DNA of 64,000 bases. It comes from Elioraea sp051860475. Lineage in GTDB: Bacteria > Pseudomonadota > Alphaproteobacteria > Acetobacterales > Acetobacteraceae. The notes beneath the pieces are model-generated. The model searched no databases and was not told the origin of the DNA. It worked only from the letters and a program-made list of their open reading frames with translations. The translations under genes were made by a program, and so were the position numbers. Shown here piece by piece: positions 19,501-29,790 of the stretch (position 1 is the first letter of the stretch; each line of letters opens with the position of its first letter). The stretch is from contig NZ_JBHYDW010000003.1 of assembly GCF_051860475.1 (NCBI RefSeq), positions 1 through 64,000 on the forward strand, written 5' to 3'.

Positions 19501-19838
19501 ACGTCGCCGGCCTCCTGCGCAGCTTCGACTACGCCGCCGCCGTCGCCACCACGCCCGAGATGACCGCGGCCGCGATCGCCGCTCCGGTGGAGCGGCGCGC
19601 GGCGCTGATCGCGGCCTGGCGCGAGGCGGCCTCGATCGCCTTCCTCGATGGCTATCGCGCCGCCCTGGCAGCCGCACCGCAGCGTATCGTCGCGCCCGCC
19701 GCCGAGGCGGCGCTGCTCGACCTGTTCCTGGTGCAGAAGGCCGCCTACGAGGTGCGCTACGAGGCGGCGAACCGGCCCGAATGGCTCCCCGTTCCGCTGC
19801 GCGGCCTGCTCGCGCTTGCTGCGCGGTTGGCGCCATGA
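16596..19838 (+). CDS. treS: Trehalose synthase-maltokinase fusion (TreS-Mak/Pep2)
   Basis: The 1080-residue fusion interconverts trehalose and maltose and then phosphorylates maltose to maltose 1-phosphate, the GlgE donor. The GH13 trehalose synthase part covers about residues 1-545: WYRDAVIYQLHVKSFFDAND, nucleophile Asp at about 204 in DGLRLDAVPYL, and acid/base Glu at about 246 in LLAEANQWPED. The maltokinase part covers about 585-1080 and has an aminoglycoside-kinase-like active site: HHGDFHLGQVL with Asp at about 931, and VDFEGEPARPLAERR. The gene overlaps glgE and glgB by 4 nt (ATGA) at both ends, so translation is coupled. Confidence 0.95.
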   Translation: MSERDPHWYRDAVIYQLHVKSFFDANDDGVGDFAGLMRKLDYVAELGVNTLWLLPFYPSPRRDDGYDIADYRGVHPDYGSLADARRLVKEAHKRGLRVITELVINHTSDQHPWFQRARRAKPGSWERNFYVWSDTDDRYPGTRIIFLDTEASNWAWDEVAQAYYWHRFYSHQPDLNFDNPRVLREVLAVMRFWLDIGVDGLRLDAVPYLVEREGTNNENLPETHAILKQIRAEVERAYPGRMLLAEANQWPEDTQVYFGEGDECHMAFHFPLMPRMYMAIAQEDRFPITDILRQTPDIPPGCQWAIFLRNHDELTLEMVTDKERDYLWSTYAADRRARLNLGIRRRLAPLLEHDRRRIELMNGLLLSMPGTPIIYYGDEIGMGDNIYLGDRDGVRTPMQWSPDRNAGFSRADPARLVLPPIQDPIYGFQAVNVEAQSRDPHSLLNWTRRMLAVRARSKAFGRGTLRLLYPSNRKVLAYLREEGEDAILCVFNLSRASQAVELDLSALAGRVPVEMLGGTPFPPIGRLTYLLTLPPYAFYWFVLAEEMAMPGWHVKAPEPLPELRTIVIRNDATELLNPAVRRELEREILPAWLPLRRWFAAKGETPREIRIAAHATVPHTGGYVALAEAEATLETHQARFFIPLAAVAEDTPSPLPAQLALSRLRQVRRVGYLTDAFASEALVPAVLACLREGATLATGEGEIHFLATDRLASLDLPAEAETRRLSAEQSNSTLIHGEAVVLKLLRRLAPGIHPEAEMTRHLTASGYEGAPALLGEVVRIAPDGTPCTLMLLQAFVRNQGDGWQWTLDWLHRAVDEAALSEAVPADAFAGYLPIAEAIGRRLGELHAVLARPGVNPDFAPEPAGPDDAAAWGADTLAQLDGALAALAGAAVPEAAQPFVADLRAATKRLRRAVPRLARKAHGALKTRHHGDFHLGQVLIAHGDAVIVDFEGEPARPLAERRAKASPLRDVAGLLRSFDYAAAVATTPEMTAAAIAAPVERRAALIAAWREAASIAFLDGYRAALAAAPQRIVAPAAEAALLDLFLVQKAAYEVRYEAANRPEWLPVPLRGLLALAARLAP

Positions 19839-21973
19839 CCGATCGCGCGATCCAGGCGCTCGTCACCGGCCAGCACGGCGATCCGTTCGCGCTGCTCGGC
19901 CCGCATGGCGGCGAGGTGCGGCATTTCGCGCCGGGCGCGCAACGGGTCGAGGTCGTGTCGGCGGCCGGCCGCAGCGCGATGAAGCCGGTGCATCCGGCGG
20001 GACTGTTTGCTGGCCCCGCCCCGCAGGGCCGCTATGTCCTGCACATCCACTGGCCCGGCGACGCCGTGCAGGAGACCGAGGACCCCTACAGCTTCGGCCT
20101 GCTGCTCGGCGAGATGGACGTCTATCTGCTTGCCGAGGGCACGCACCGCACGCTCGCCTCCGCGCTCGGCGCGCACGCGATGACGATCGAGGGTGTCGCC
20201 GGCGTGCGCTTCGCGGTCTGGGCGCCGACTGCGCGCCGCGTCTCGGTGGTGGGCGACTTCAACGCCTGGGATGGGCGGCGCCATCCGATGCGGCTGCGTC
20301 GCGAGGCGGGGGTGTGGGAGCTGTTCGTGCCGCGGATCGGGCCGGGCACGCGCTACATGTACGAGATCGTCGGCGCCGACGGCGTGATGCTGCCGCTCAA
20401 GGCCGATCCGGTCGCGCAGGCTGCCGAGCAGGCGCCGGCGACCGCGAGCATCGTCGCCGATCCGCGCCCCTTCGCCTGGACCGACGACGTGTGGATGGCG
20501 CACCGGGCGCAGCGCCAGGCGGCCGACGCGCCGATGACGATCTACGAGGTCCACGCCGAGTCCTGGATGGACAGCCTCGGCGACTGGGACCGGCTTGCCG
20601 AGAAGCTCGTGCCCTATGTCGCGGGGATGGGGTTCACCCATCTCGAACTCCTGCCGGTGATGGAGCATCCGTTCCGCGGCTCCTGGGGCTATCAGCCGCT
20701 CGGCNNNNNNNNNNTCGCGCCGTGTTCGCGGCTCGGCCCGCCGGAGGGGTTCGCGCGCTTCGTCGATCGCTGCCACGCCGCCCGGATCGGCGTCATCCTC
20801 GACTGGGTGCCGGCGCATTTCCCCACCGACGCGCACGGCATGGGAAGGTTTGACGGCACGGCCCTCTACGAGCACGCCGACCCGCGCGAAGGGTTCCATC
20901 GCGACTGGAACACGCTGATCTACAATTTCGGCCGCCACGAGGTGCGTGCCTTCCTGATCGCTTCCGCCCTGCACTGGCTCGAGCACTTCCACGTCGATGG
21001 CCTGCGTGTCGATGCGGTCGCCTCGATGCTCTACCGCGACTACTCGCGCGAGGCAGGGGACTGGCTCCCGAACGTCCATGGCGGGCGCGAGAACCTCGAA
21101 GCGGTCGCGTTCCTGCGCGAGCTCAACACCGCCGTGCACGCGCGCTGCCCCGGCGCGCTGATGATTGCCGAGGAGAGCACCGCCTGGCCCGGCGTGACGC
21201 GCGCGGCCGAACAGGGCGGGCTCGGCTTCGACTGGAAATGGAACATGGGCTGGATGCACGACACGCTGCACTACATGTCGCGCGAGTCCGCCTACCGGCA
21301 GTGGCACCACGACGAGATCACCTTCGGCCTCGTCTATGCCTGGAGCGAGCGCTTCATGCTGCCGATCTCGCATGACGAGGTGGTGCACGGGAAGGGCTCG
21401 CTCTACGGCAAGATGCCGGGCGATGACTGGCAGAAGCGGGCGAACCTGCGCGCGCTGCTGACGCTGCAATGGACGCATCCCGGCAAGACGCTGCTGTTCA
21501 TGGGCAGCGAGCTTGCCCAGCCCACCGAGTGGAACCACGACGCCGGTCTGCCCTGGCATCTGCTCGACGACCCGCGCCATGCCGGGGTGCAGCGCCTCGT
21601 GCGCGATCTCAACCATGCCTGCCGGGCGCGGCCCGCGCTGCACCGGGACGACACCTCGCCCGACGGGTTCGCCTGGGTCATCGGGGATGATGCGGCCCAG
21701 AGCGTGTTCGCCTTTCTGCGCCGCGCCGGCGACGACGTCGCGCTGGTGGTCCTCAATCTCACGCCCGTGCCTCGGCTCGGGTACCGCATCGGCGTGCCGC
21801 GGGATGGCGCCTGGCGCGAGGTGCTGAACAGCGACGCCGGCGTCTATGGCGGCGGCAATCTCGGCAATGGCGGCGCGACGCTCGCCACCGGCGAGGGCGC
21901 GCACGGCCATCCGTATGCCCTGTCGCTGACGCTGCCGCCGCTCGCCGCGATCGTCCTCGTCCCAGGGGCCTGA
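19835..21973 (+). CDS. glgB: 1,4-alpha-glucan branching enzyme (contains a 10-N assembly gap)
   Basis: This enzyme of about 712 residues introduces alpha-1,6 branches into the glucan made by GlgE. It has an N-terminal CBM48 region (GVRFAVWAPTARRVSVVGDF) and a GH13 barrel with the nucleophile Asp at about residue 393 in DGLRVDAVASMLYRDYSR and Glu at about 446 in MIAEEST. LPISHDEVVHGKGS and the C-terminal LPPLAAIVL ending are typical. Ten Ns at 20705-20714 fall inside GYQPLG....AP, where the family normally has two residues (LY or LF). The reading frame is unaffected because 10 and 4 nt differ by two codons. Confidence 0.95.
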   Translation: MTDRAIQALVTGQHGDPFALLGPHGGEVRHFAPGAQRVEVVSAAGRSAMKPVHPAGLFAGPAPQGRYVLHIHWPGDAVQETEDPYSFGLLLGEMDVYLLAEGTHRTLASALGAHAMTIEGVAGVRFAVWAPTARRVSVVGDFNAWDGRRHPMRLRREAGVWELFVPRIGPGTRYMYEIVGADGVMLPLKADPVAQAAEQAPATASIVADPRPFAWTDDVWMAHRAQRQAADAPMTIYEVHAESWMDSLGDWDRLAEKLVPYVAGMGFTHLELLPVMEHPFRGSWGYQPLGXXXXAPCSRLGPPEGFARFVDRCHAARIGVILDWVPAHFPTDAHGMGRFDGTALYEHADPREGFHRDWNTLIYNFGRHEVRAFLIASALHWLEHFHVDGLRVDAVASMLYRDYSREAGDWLPNVHGGRENLEAVAFLRELNTAVHARCPGALMIAEESTAWPGVTRAAEQGGLGFDWKWNMGWMHDTLHYMSRESAYRQWHHDEITFGLVYAWSERFMLPISHDEVVHGKGSLYGKMPGDDWQKRANLRALLTLQWTHPGKTLLFMGSELAQPTEWNHDAGLPWHLLDDPRHAGVQRLVRDLNHACRARPALHRDDTSPDGFAWVIGDDAAQSVFAFLRRAGDDVALVVLNLTPVPRLGYRIGVPRDGAWREVLNSDAGVYGGGNLGNGGATLATGEGAHGHPYALSLTLPPLAAIVLVPGA
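20705..20714. other. Assembly gap of 10 Ns inside glgB
   Basis: Positions 20705-20714 are N. GlgB proteins normally read GYQPxGL(Y/F)AP here. The base after the gap starts TC, which fits a TTC Phe codon, so only about 4 bases are probably missing. The run is best read as a placeholder of arbitrary length joining two contigs. Confidence 0.95.
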
Positions 21974-22154
21974 CCCGACCGGGCGCCCGGGCTGGTGCCG
22001 GGTCGGCCACCGGGGCGACCGACCACGCGCGTTTATGGTTTGCATGAATGGTTGAAATGGATAGGCTCCCCGATACGGGGCTCAGAATACGTCGGACGAT
22101 CTCAAGGATCGGCGGGCTGGGGCTCAGGTTTCACAACCAGGGAGCGTGGATCGC
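21974..22154 (+). promoter_or_regulatory. Intergenic region before aapJ
   Basis: The 181 nt between glgB and aapJ are AT-richer in the middle (22030-22065), where the aap promoter probably lies; no convincing -35/-10 pair stands out. A short perfect hairpin, CCCCG-ATA-CGGGG, lies at 22068-22080, in the probable leader. Just after glgB, CCGACC (from 21976) can pair with GGTCGG around an inner GGGCGCCC, a weak terminator-like fold without a T tract. Confidence 0.3.
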
Positions 22155-23183
22155 ATGAAGAAGAGTCTCTCGCTGCTCGGTGCAGCAGCTGTTGTGCTGG
22201 CAGCGACCGGTACGGAGGTCGCGGCGCAGCAGACCCTCGCGCAGGTCAAGGAACGGGGTGCGCTGAACTGCCAGGTCGGCCTGCCGACGCCGGGGTTCTA
22301 TGCGCTGTCGGCCGACGGCAAGTGGTCCGGCCTCGACGTCGACATGTGCCGCGCGGTCGCCGCGGCGATCTTCAACGACCCGGACAAGGTGCGCTACCAG
22401 TCGGTGACCTCGGCGGTGCGGTTCACCTCGCTCGCCAACGGCGAGTCCGACATGCTCTCGCGCACCACCACCTAGACGGCGGTGCGCGACACGCAGCTCG
22501 GTCTCGAGTTCACCGGCGTCAACTTCTACGACGGCCAGGGCTTCCTCGTGCCCAGGGCGTCCGGCATCAGGTCGGCGCGCGAACTCGACGGCGCGACCGT
22601 CTGCGTGCTGACCGGCACGACGACCGAACTCAACCTGGCCGACTATTTCCGCGCCAACAACATGCGCCTCCAGTCGGTGACGAACGAGAACGTCAACGTG
22701 CTGGTCGAGACCTATCTCGGCGGCGGCTGCGACGCCTACACCAACGACAAGTCGGGCCTCGCGGCGCGACGCTCGGCCTTCCCGAACCCGCAGGACCACG
22801 TGATCCTGCCGGAGACGATCTCGAAGGAACCGCTCGGCCCGGTGGTCCGGCACGGCGACAACAACTGGGGCGACATCGTCCGCTGGGTGCTGATCGGCAT
22901 GATCGAGGCCGAGGAGCTCGGTGTGAGCTCGAAGAACGTCGACGAGATGATGAAGTCCGACAATCCGAGCATCAAGCGGCTGCTCGGCGTCGAGGGCAAT
23001 ATCGGCCAGGGCATGGGCCTGACCAACGACTTCATGGTGCGGGTGCTCAAGCACATCGGCAACTATGGCGAGGCGTATGAGCGTCATGTCGGCGCCAATA
23101 CGCCGGTCGGGATCCCCCGCGATGAGTCGCTGAACGCGCTCTGGACCAAGGGCGGGCTGATGTACGCCATGCCGTTCCGGTGA
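22155..23183 (+). pseudogene. aapJ: General L-amino-acid-binding protein AapJ with an internal amber stop
   Basis: The gene encodes a periplasmic receptor of about 342 codons for broad-range L-amino acids. A signal peptide (KKSLSLLGAAAVVLAATGTEVAAQ) and the family segments GLDVDMCRAVAAAIF, FYDGQGFLV and a late NDFMVRVLKHIGNYGE are all present. Codon 107 is TAG (22473-22475) within SRTTT*TAVRD. The AapJ family has a conserved Trp here (SRNTTWT), so a single G-to-A change from TGG explains it. The frame continues perfectly after the stop to 23183. Either it is a recent nonsense mutation, a sequencing error, or amber is sometimes read. The importer genes downstream are intact. Confidence 0.85.
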
Positions 23184-23207
23184 GCCGACACGGAGCGTGA
23201 CTGACAC

Positions 23208-23237
23208 GCGGGATCCGCGCGCACGCGCGGATCCCGC
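23208..23237 (+). terminator. Strong hairpin between aapJ and aapQ
   Basis: A perfect 14-bp inverted repeat, GCGGGATCCGCGCG at 23208-23221 against 23224-23237, is separated by 2 nt and lies 25 nt after the aapJ stop. No T tract follows. In ABC importers such hairpins after the receptor gene usually cause partial termination or protect the receptor mRNA 3' end, giving more receptor than permease. That role is inferred from position. Confidence 0.6.
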
Positions 23238-23276
23238 CTCGTCCTTCTCCGCGTTCCTGACCGGGCAGGGCAGGCC

Positions 23277-24479
23277 ATGGCAACAACGGCCGCGACAACA
23301 CGATCGGCCGCGGTGACCGCGAGGGGATCCTCGTTCGTCAACGATGCGTTCGTGCGCGCCGTCTTCTACCAGATCCTCACTGCCGCGATCCTGGTCGGTG
23401 GCATCTGGTACCTGGTGTCGAACACCATCAAGAACATGTCGCAGCGCGGCATGGCGGCCGGCTTCGACTTCCTGGAGTACACCGCCGGCTTCAACATCGT
23501 CTTTACGCTGATCCCCTACCGCGAGGGTGACACCTACCTCCGCGTGTTCCAGGTCGGGCTCGCGAACACGCTGCTGGTCGCCGTGATCGGCATCGTGCTT
23601 GCGACCGTGATCGGGCTGCTGATGGGGCTCGCGCGCCTGTCGACCAACTGGCTCATCCGCAGCCTTGCGCGCTGGTATGTCGAAATCCTGCGCAATACGC
23701 CGCTGCTGCTGCAGATCATCGCCTGGTATTTCGGGTTCTTCAATCTGCTCCCCGTGCCGCGTCAGAGCATCGACTGGGGCGGCGCATTCTTCCTCAACAA
23801 CCGCGGCTTCTACTTCCCTGGACCGGTTCCGCAGGACGGCTTCGGCTGGACCGGGGTGGCGCTTGGACTCGGAATCGTGGTTGCGATCGCGATCCATCGC
23901 TGGGCGCGACGGCGGCTCGAAGCGACTGGCCAGTCCTTCCCGTCGGTGATCGTCGGCGTGGGACTGATCGTACTGCTGCCGGTCGCGGTCTTCCTCGCGA
24001 CCGGTTCGCCGCTCGACTGGGAGATCCCTGCCCTGCGCGGCTTCAACTTCCGCGGCGGGCTGAGCGTGCCGCCGACCTTCTGCGCACTGATCATCGCGCT
24101 CGCGATCTACACCTCGTGCTTCATCGCCGAGATCGTGCGCGCCGGCATCCAGTCGGTCAGCCACGGCCAGACCGAGGCGGCGCGCGCGCTCGGCGTGAAG
24201 CCCTCGCGCATCATGCGCTTCGTGATCCTGCCGCAGGCGCTGCGCGTGATCATTCCGCCGCTGATCAGCCAGTATCTGAACCTGACCAAGAACTCCTCGC
24301 TCGCAATCGCGATCGGCTTCCCGGATCTGGTCAGCGTCTGGATGAACACCTCGCTGAACCAGTCGGGCCGTGCGATCCCGATCGTGGCGATGACCATGGG
24401 GTTCTACTGCGCGGTCAGCCTGACCGTGTCGCTGCTGATGAACCTCTACAACCGCCGCGTCCAGATCACGGAGCGCTAA
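23277..24479 (+). CDS. aapQ: General L-amino-acid ABC transporter permease AapQ
   Basis: This 400-residue inner-membrane permease of the His/Glu/Gln family pairs with AapM. It has an N-terminal helix (FVRAVFYQILTAAILVGGIWYL) and a transport domain containing GLANTLLVAVIGIVLATVIG, EILRNTPLLLQIIAWYF and the EAA-type loop GQTEAARALGVKPSRIMRFVILPQA. The long insertion between the early helices and the transport core, with RQSIDWGGAFFLNNRGFYFP, is typical of AapQ. The ATG at 23277 follows GGCAGG. A gap of 3 nt leads to aapM. Confidence 0.95.
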   Translation: MATTAATTRSAAVTARGSSFVNDAFVRAVFYQILTAAILVGGIWYLVSNTIKNMSQRGMAAGFDFLEYTAGFNIVFTLIPYREGDTYLRVFQVGLANTLLVAVIGIVLATVIGLLMGLARLSTNWLIRSLARWYVEILRNTPLLLQIIAWYFGFFNLLPVPRQSIDWGGAFFLNNRGFYFPGPVPQDGFGWTGVALGLGIVVAIAIHRWARRRLEATGQSFPSVIVGVGLIVLLPVAVFLATGSPLDWEIPALRGFNFRGGLSVPPTFCALIIALAIYTSCFIAEIVRAGIQSVSHGQTEAARALGVKPSRIMRFVILPQALRVIIPPLISQYLNLTKNSSLAIAIGFPDLVSVWMNTSLNQSGRAIPIVAMTMGFYCAVSLTVSLLMNLYNRRVQITER

Positions 24480-24482
24480 GGC

Positions 24483-25843
24483 ATGCCGGACGAATCGCGC
24501 CTCGCCGCGCCGCCCGATCAGGCCCTGGTGTTCCGCCCGAAGCCCGTGCGGCCGCCGCCGCCCTCGTCGATCGGCGTGATCGGCTGGATGCGCGCGAACC
24601 TGTTCTCGTCGGTCTCGAACGGGCTGCTGACGCTCCTTGGCGCCTACATCGTGATCGTGTTCTTCACCGCCATCATCAACTGGGCGCTGATCGACGCGGT
24701 GTGGGAGGCATCGAACCGCCGCGAGTGCCTCGACAGGGTCGGGCGCGCGGGCGCGTGCTGGCCCGGCGTGATCGCCTGGATTCCCAACCTGCTCTATGGG
24801 CTCTACCCCAAGGACCAGGTGTGGCGGATCAACCTCGCCTTCCTGATCCTGGTGGTCTGGGCCGTGCCGCTCTGGCTGCCGCGGGTGAAGTCGAAGGTCG
24901 GGATCGGGCTCAGCGCCGTGCTGCTCTATCCGTTCCTCGCCTCCTACTTCTTCCATGGCGGCGAGAAGGACCTGCTCTGGACCGCGCTGATCGCGCTCGG
25001 CATGGCGGCCTTCGTCTGGGTCTGGCTGACCACGCTCGCCGAACGCATGACGGGCCTGTCGTTCGGCGCCTTCGTCGCCCGCCTGACCGGCGCGCGGGCC
25101 GACGACGAGGACGGGACGCGAACCCGCGCGCGCCTCGGCTACGCGGTCCTCTACGTGTTGGCCGTCGCCGCAACGACGCAGTGGACGCTCGACGAGATTC
25201 CGACGCGGCTCTGGGGCGGGCTGTTCCTGACGCTGGTGATCTCGGGGTTCGGCATCACCTTCTCGCTGCCGGCTGGCGTGATGCTCGCCCTCGGCCGGCG
25301 CTCGACGATGCCGTTCATCAGCCTCTGCTCGACCGCCTTCATCGAGCTGTTCCGCTCGGTGCCGCTGATCACCATCCTGTTCATGTTCAACACGATGCTG
25401 CCGCTGTTCCTGCCGGTCGGCGTCGAGGTGAACCGGCTGCTGCGCGCGATCGTCGCGGTCTGCCTGTTCGCCGCCGCCTACATGGCCGAGATCGTCCGGG
25501 GCGGGTTGCAGGCGATCCCGCGCGGCCAGTACGAGGCGGCCTCGGCGGTGGGTCTGGGCTTCTGGCAATCGACCGCGCTGGTGATCATGCCGCAGGCGCT
25601 GAAGATCATGATCCCGACCATCGTCGGCAACTTCATCGGCCTGTTCAAGGACACGACGCTGGTCTCGATCATCGGCCTGTTCGACCTGCTCAGCATGGCA
25701 CGTGCGGTCGGCGAGGACACGACCTGGCTCGGCCTGTTCCTCGAACCGTTCTTCTTCATCACGCTGATCTACTTCGTGTTCTGCTTCCTGATGTCGCAGT
25801 ACAGCCTCAACCTCGAGCGCACACTCGGCGCGGGGCAGCGGCG

Positions 25844-25847
<4 letters not shown>
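24483..25847 (+). CDS. aapM: General L-amino-acid ABC transporter permease AapM
   Basis: This 454-residue second permease subunit has a hydrophilic N-terminus with PPDQALVFRPKPVRPPPPSS, several early helices and a C-terminal His/Glu/Gln permease core. The core holds ITFSLPAGVMLALGRR, FIELFRSVPLITILFMFNTMLPLF and the EAA loop GQYEAASAVGLGFWQSTALVIMPQA. The size and the extra N-terminal helices match AapM. Its stop overlaps the aapP start by 4 nt. Confidence 0.95.
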
Positions 25848-26620
<773 letters not shown>

Positions 26621-26659
26621 CCGGTTGCCGGACATCCGCGGCCCGCCCATATCCCTGCC

Positions 26660-27658
<999 letters not shown>

Positions 27659-27661
27659 CGC

Positions 27662-28912
27662 TCAGCCGTGGCGCGCATTCGCCGGCGCGTCGAGCGGCCA
27701 GAGATGCCGGCGCCAGAACAGCGCGATCGCGCCCGTGCAGGCGAGGCCGAACCCGGCATAGAGCGTGGCCGAGCGTGGGAAGCCGATCGTGGCGATCAGC
27801 GGCCCCGCGATCAGCAGTCCCACGGGCAGGCCGTACACCGCCAGCATGCGCAGCCCCATCACGCGGCCGCGGAACAGCGGATTGCCGACGCGCAGCAGCA
27901 CCGCCGCAAGCGGCACCATGGCGAAGCTCTGCACGAATCCCGCCATCGCCAGCAGCGCCATGCCGAGGGCCGCGACCTCGACGCGCGCGAACACCAGCAG
28001 CAGCGCGAACCAGAGCGCGGCCGCCGCCAGCATCGTGCGCGCCGGCGGCACCACGCCCCCGCGCGCGCTCAGCAGCACCGAGCCTGCGAGCCCGCCGCCG
28101 GCGAAGCTCGCGAGCAGATAGCTGAGCCCGGCGCGGTCCGTGCCGTACACCTCGCGTGCGACATAGGGCATCAGTCCCTGTGACAACGGATACGCCGCGA
28201 AGTTCAGCAGGAAGGCGAGCGCGATCGCCGCCAGCAGGGGCGGCGTGGTGCGGACATAGGCCACGCCGTCGGCAAGCTCGCGCCAGGGCGAGGTCACGCT
28301 GGCGCCGGTCCGGCGCGCCGTCCGCTCCTCCACGCCGAGCGTCAGCGCGAAGCTCAGCAGGTAGAGCCCGGTGACGACGAGATAGGCCCGCCCCGTGCCG
28401 AGGGCGGCCACCAGCGCGGCACCGCTCAGCGCGCCCGCGATCTTCGCCGAGTCGGCACTCGTGCGCTCGATCGACAGCGCGCCCATCAGAAGGGTGGGCG
28501 GCATCGTCGCGCCGATCAGCGCGTTGCGCATTCCCATGTCCGACGGCCGCACCAGCCCCGCGAGCGCCGTCACCGCGAACACGGCGGCCGGGCTCAGCGT
28601 GCGGGTGAGCGCGAGCGTGGTCAGGATCGCCGCCAGCACCGCGTAGACGATGCGCATCCCGCACAGCACCAGGCGATGGCCGACGCGGTCGCCGGCGACG
28701 CCGAACAGCGGCGAGATCAGCGTGCCGACCAGCTGCAGCGCGCCGAACAGGCTGAGCAGCACGACCGAGCCGGTCTCGACCAGCACATACCAGCCGAGGA
28801 TCAGCGTCTCCATCTCGAACGCCCAGGACACCGCGAGGTCGGACGGCCACTGGAAGCGGAAGCTGCGCTGGCGGAACGGTGCCAGCGTGGAGGCGCGCGG
28901 GGTCGGGCTCAC
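27662..28912 (-). CDS. MFS transporter (DHA3/EntS-like exporter)
   Basis: This 416-residue protein has about 12 hydrophobic helices. It begins RQRSFRFQWPSDLAVSWAFEMETLILGWYV, typical of the DHA3 group, and carries the loop motif GDRVGHRLVLCGMR between helices 2 and 3. It is probably a proton-driven exporter of a small molecule. The start is GTG 28910-28912, since no ATG precedes the first helix. It lies 24 nt downstream of the SDR gene. Confidence 0.85.
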   Translation of the reverse strand: MSPTPRASTLAPFRQRSFRFQWPSDLAVSWAFEMETLILGWYVLVETGSVVLLSLFGALQLVGTLISPLFGVAGDRVGHRLVLCGMRIVYAVLAAILTTLALTRTLSPAAVFAVTALAGLVRPSDMGMRNALIGATMPPTLLMGALSIERTSADSAKIAGALSGAALVAALGTGRAYLVVTGLYLLSFALTLGVEERTARRTGASVTSPWRELADGVAYVRTTPPLLAAIALAFLLNFAAYPLSQGLMPYVAREVYGTDRAGLSYLLASFAGGGLAGSVLLSARGGVVPPARTMLAAAALWFALLLVFARVEVAALGMALLAMAGFVQSFAMVPLAAVLLRVGNPLFRGRVMGLRMLAVYGLPVGLLIAGPLIATIGFPRSATLYAGFGLACTGAIALFWRRHLWPLDAPANARHG

Positions 28913-28936
28913 GTCGGGCGGGACATGTCCGTGGCG

Positions 28937-29746
28937 TCAGATCGGCTTGGGCGAGGCGAGCGTGGTGCTGCCGGCGGAGGTGCCGGCATCGACCGGCAGG
29001 GTGATCCCGGTGACCCAGCGTGCGGCCGGCGAGACGAGCCAGGCGATCGCCTCGGCGACGTCCCAGGCGGTGCCCTCGGTCTTGAGCAGCGTGGCCTCGC
29101 GCCGCGCCGCGCGCCCCGCCTCGTCGAGCCCGCGCACCGCCACCATCGGCGTGTAGACGTAGCCCGGCGCGACGCAGTTGACGCGGATCCCCTCCGGCCC
29201 GTGATGTGCCGCCATCGCGCGCGTCATCTGCACGATCGCGCCCTTCGTGGTGGCGTAGAGCAGGCCGGGATGTCCCGCGAGCAGCCCGGCGACCGAGGAG
29301 AGGTTGACGATCGCGCCGCCGCCCGACTTGCGCATCTCGGGGATCGCGTATTTCGACATCAGCATGACCGAGCCGACATTGATGCGCATCGCCCGGTCCC
29401 ACGCCTCGGCATCGACCTCGACCGCGCTGCCAGGCGGGCCGGAGATGCCGACATTGTTCACCAGGATGTCGAGCCGCCCCCAGCGCGCGACCGCCGCGGC
29501 GACGATCTCGCGGCACTGCGACGCCTCCGAGACGTCGCCCGTCACCATGGCGTGCTCGCCGCCCTCGGCCGTGATCGTCGCCGCCGTCGCGGCCATCCAG
29601 TCGCGCTCGACATCGGCGAGCAGCACGCGCGCGCCGCGGCGGGCGAGCGTGATCGCGGTCGCGCGGCCGTTGCCGATGCCCTCGCCGCGCGAGCCCGCGC
29701 CGGTGACGATCGCGACCTTGCCGTCGAGCGCGACGCTGTCCGTCAT
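28937..29746 (-). CDS. Short-chain dehydrogenase/reductase
   Basis: This 269-residue NAD(P)-dependent SDR has the cofactor motif VTGAGSRGEGIGNGRATA at residues 14-31, DILVNNVGISGPPG, catalytic Ser in NLSSVAGL, and Tyr and Lys in LLYATTKGAIVQMTRAMA. The extended TGAGSRGEGIGNG turn is unusual but keeps the glycines. A very good ribosome site, GGAGGAGG, supports ATG 29744-29746. It diverges from the acyl-CoA dehydrogenase gene across a 129-nt region with a large dyad and may act in the same degradation route. Confidence 0.9.
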   Translation of the reverse strand: MTDSVALDGKVAIVTGAGSRGEGIGNGRATAITLARRGARVLLADVERDWMAATAATITAEGGEHAMVTGDVSEASQCREIVAAAVARWGRLDILVNNVGISGPPGSAVEVDAEAWDRAMRINVGSVMLMSKYAIPEMRKSGGGAIVNLSSVAGLLAGHPGLLYATTKGAIVQMTRAMAAHHGPEGIRVNCVAPGYVYTPMVAVRGLDEAGRAARREATLLKTEGTAWDVAEAIAWLVSPAARWVTGITLPVDAGTSAGSTTLASPKPI

Positions 29747-29790
29747 GCGTTTCCTCCTCCTGCATGCCAGCCTGCACCAGGGCGCCGCGC

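Noticed and set aside
22473..22475. Pyrrolysine or another recoded amber codon in aapJ
   Set aside because: The family residue is Trp, one base from TAG; no Pyl genes or recoding element are visible, and such recoding is not expected for an amino-acid-binding protein.
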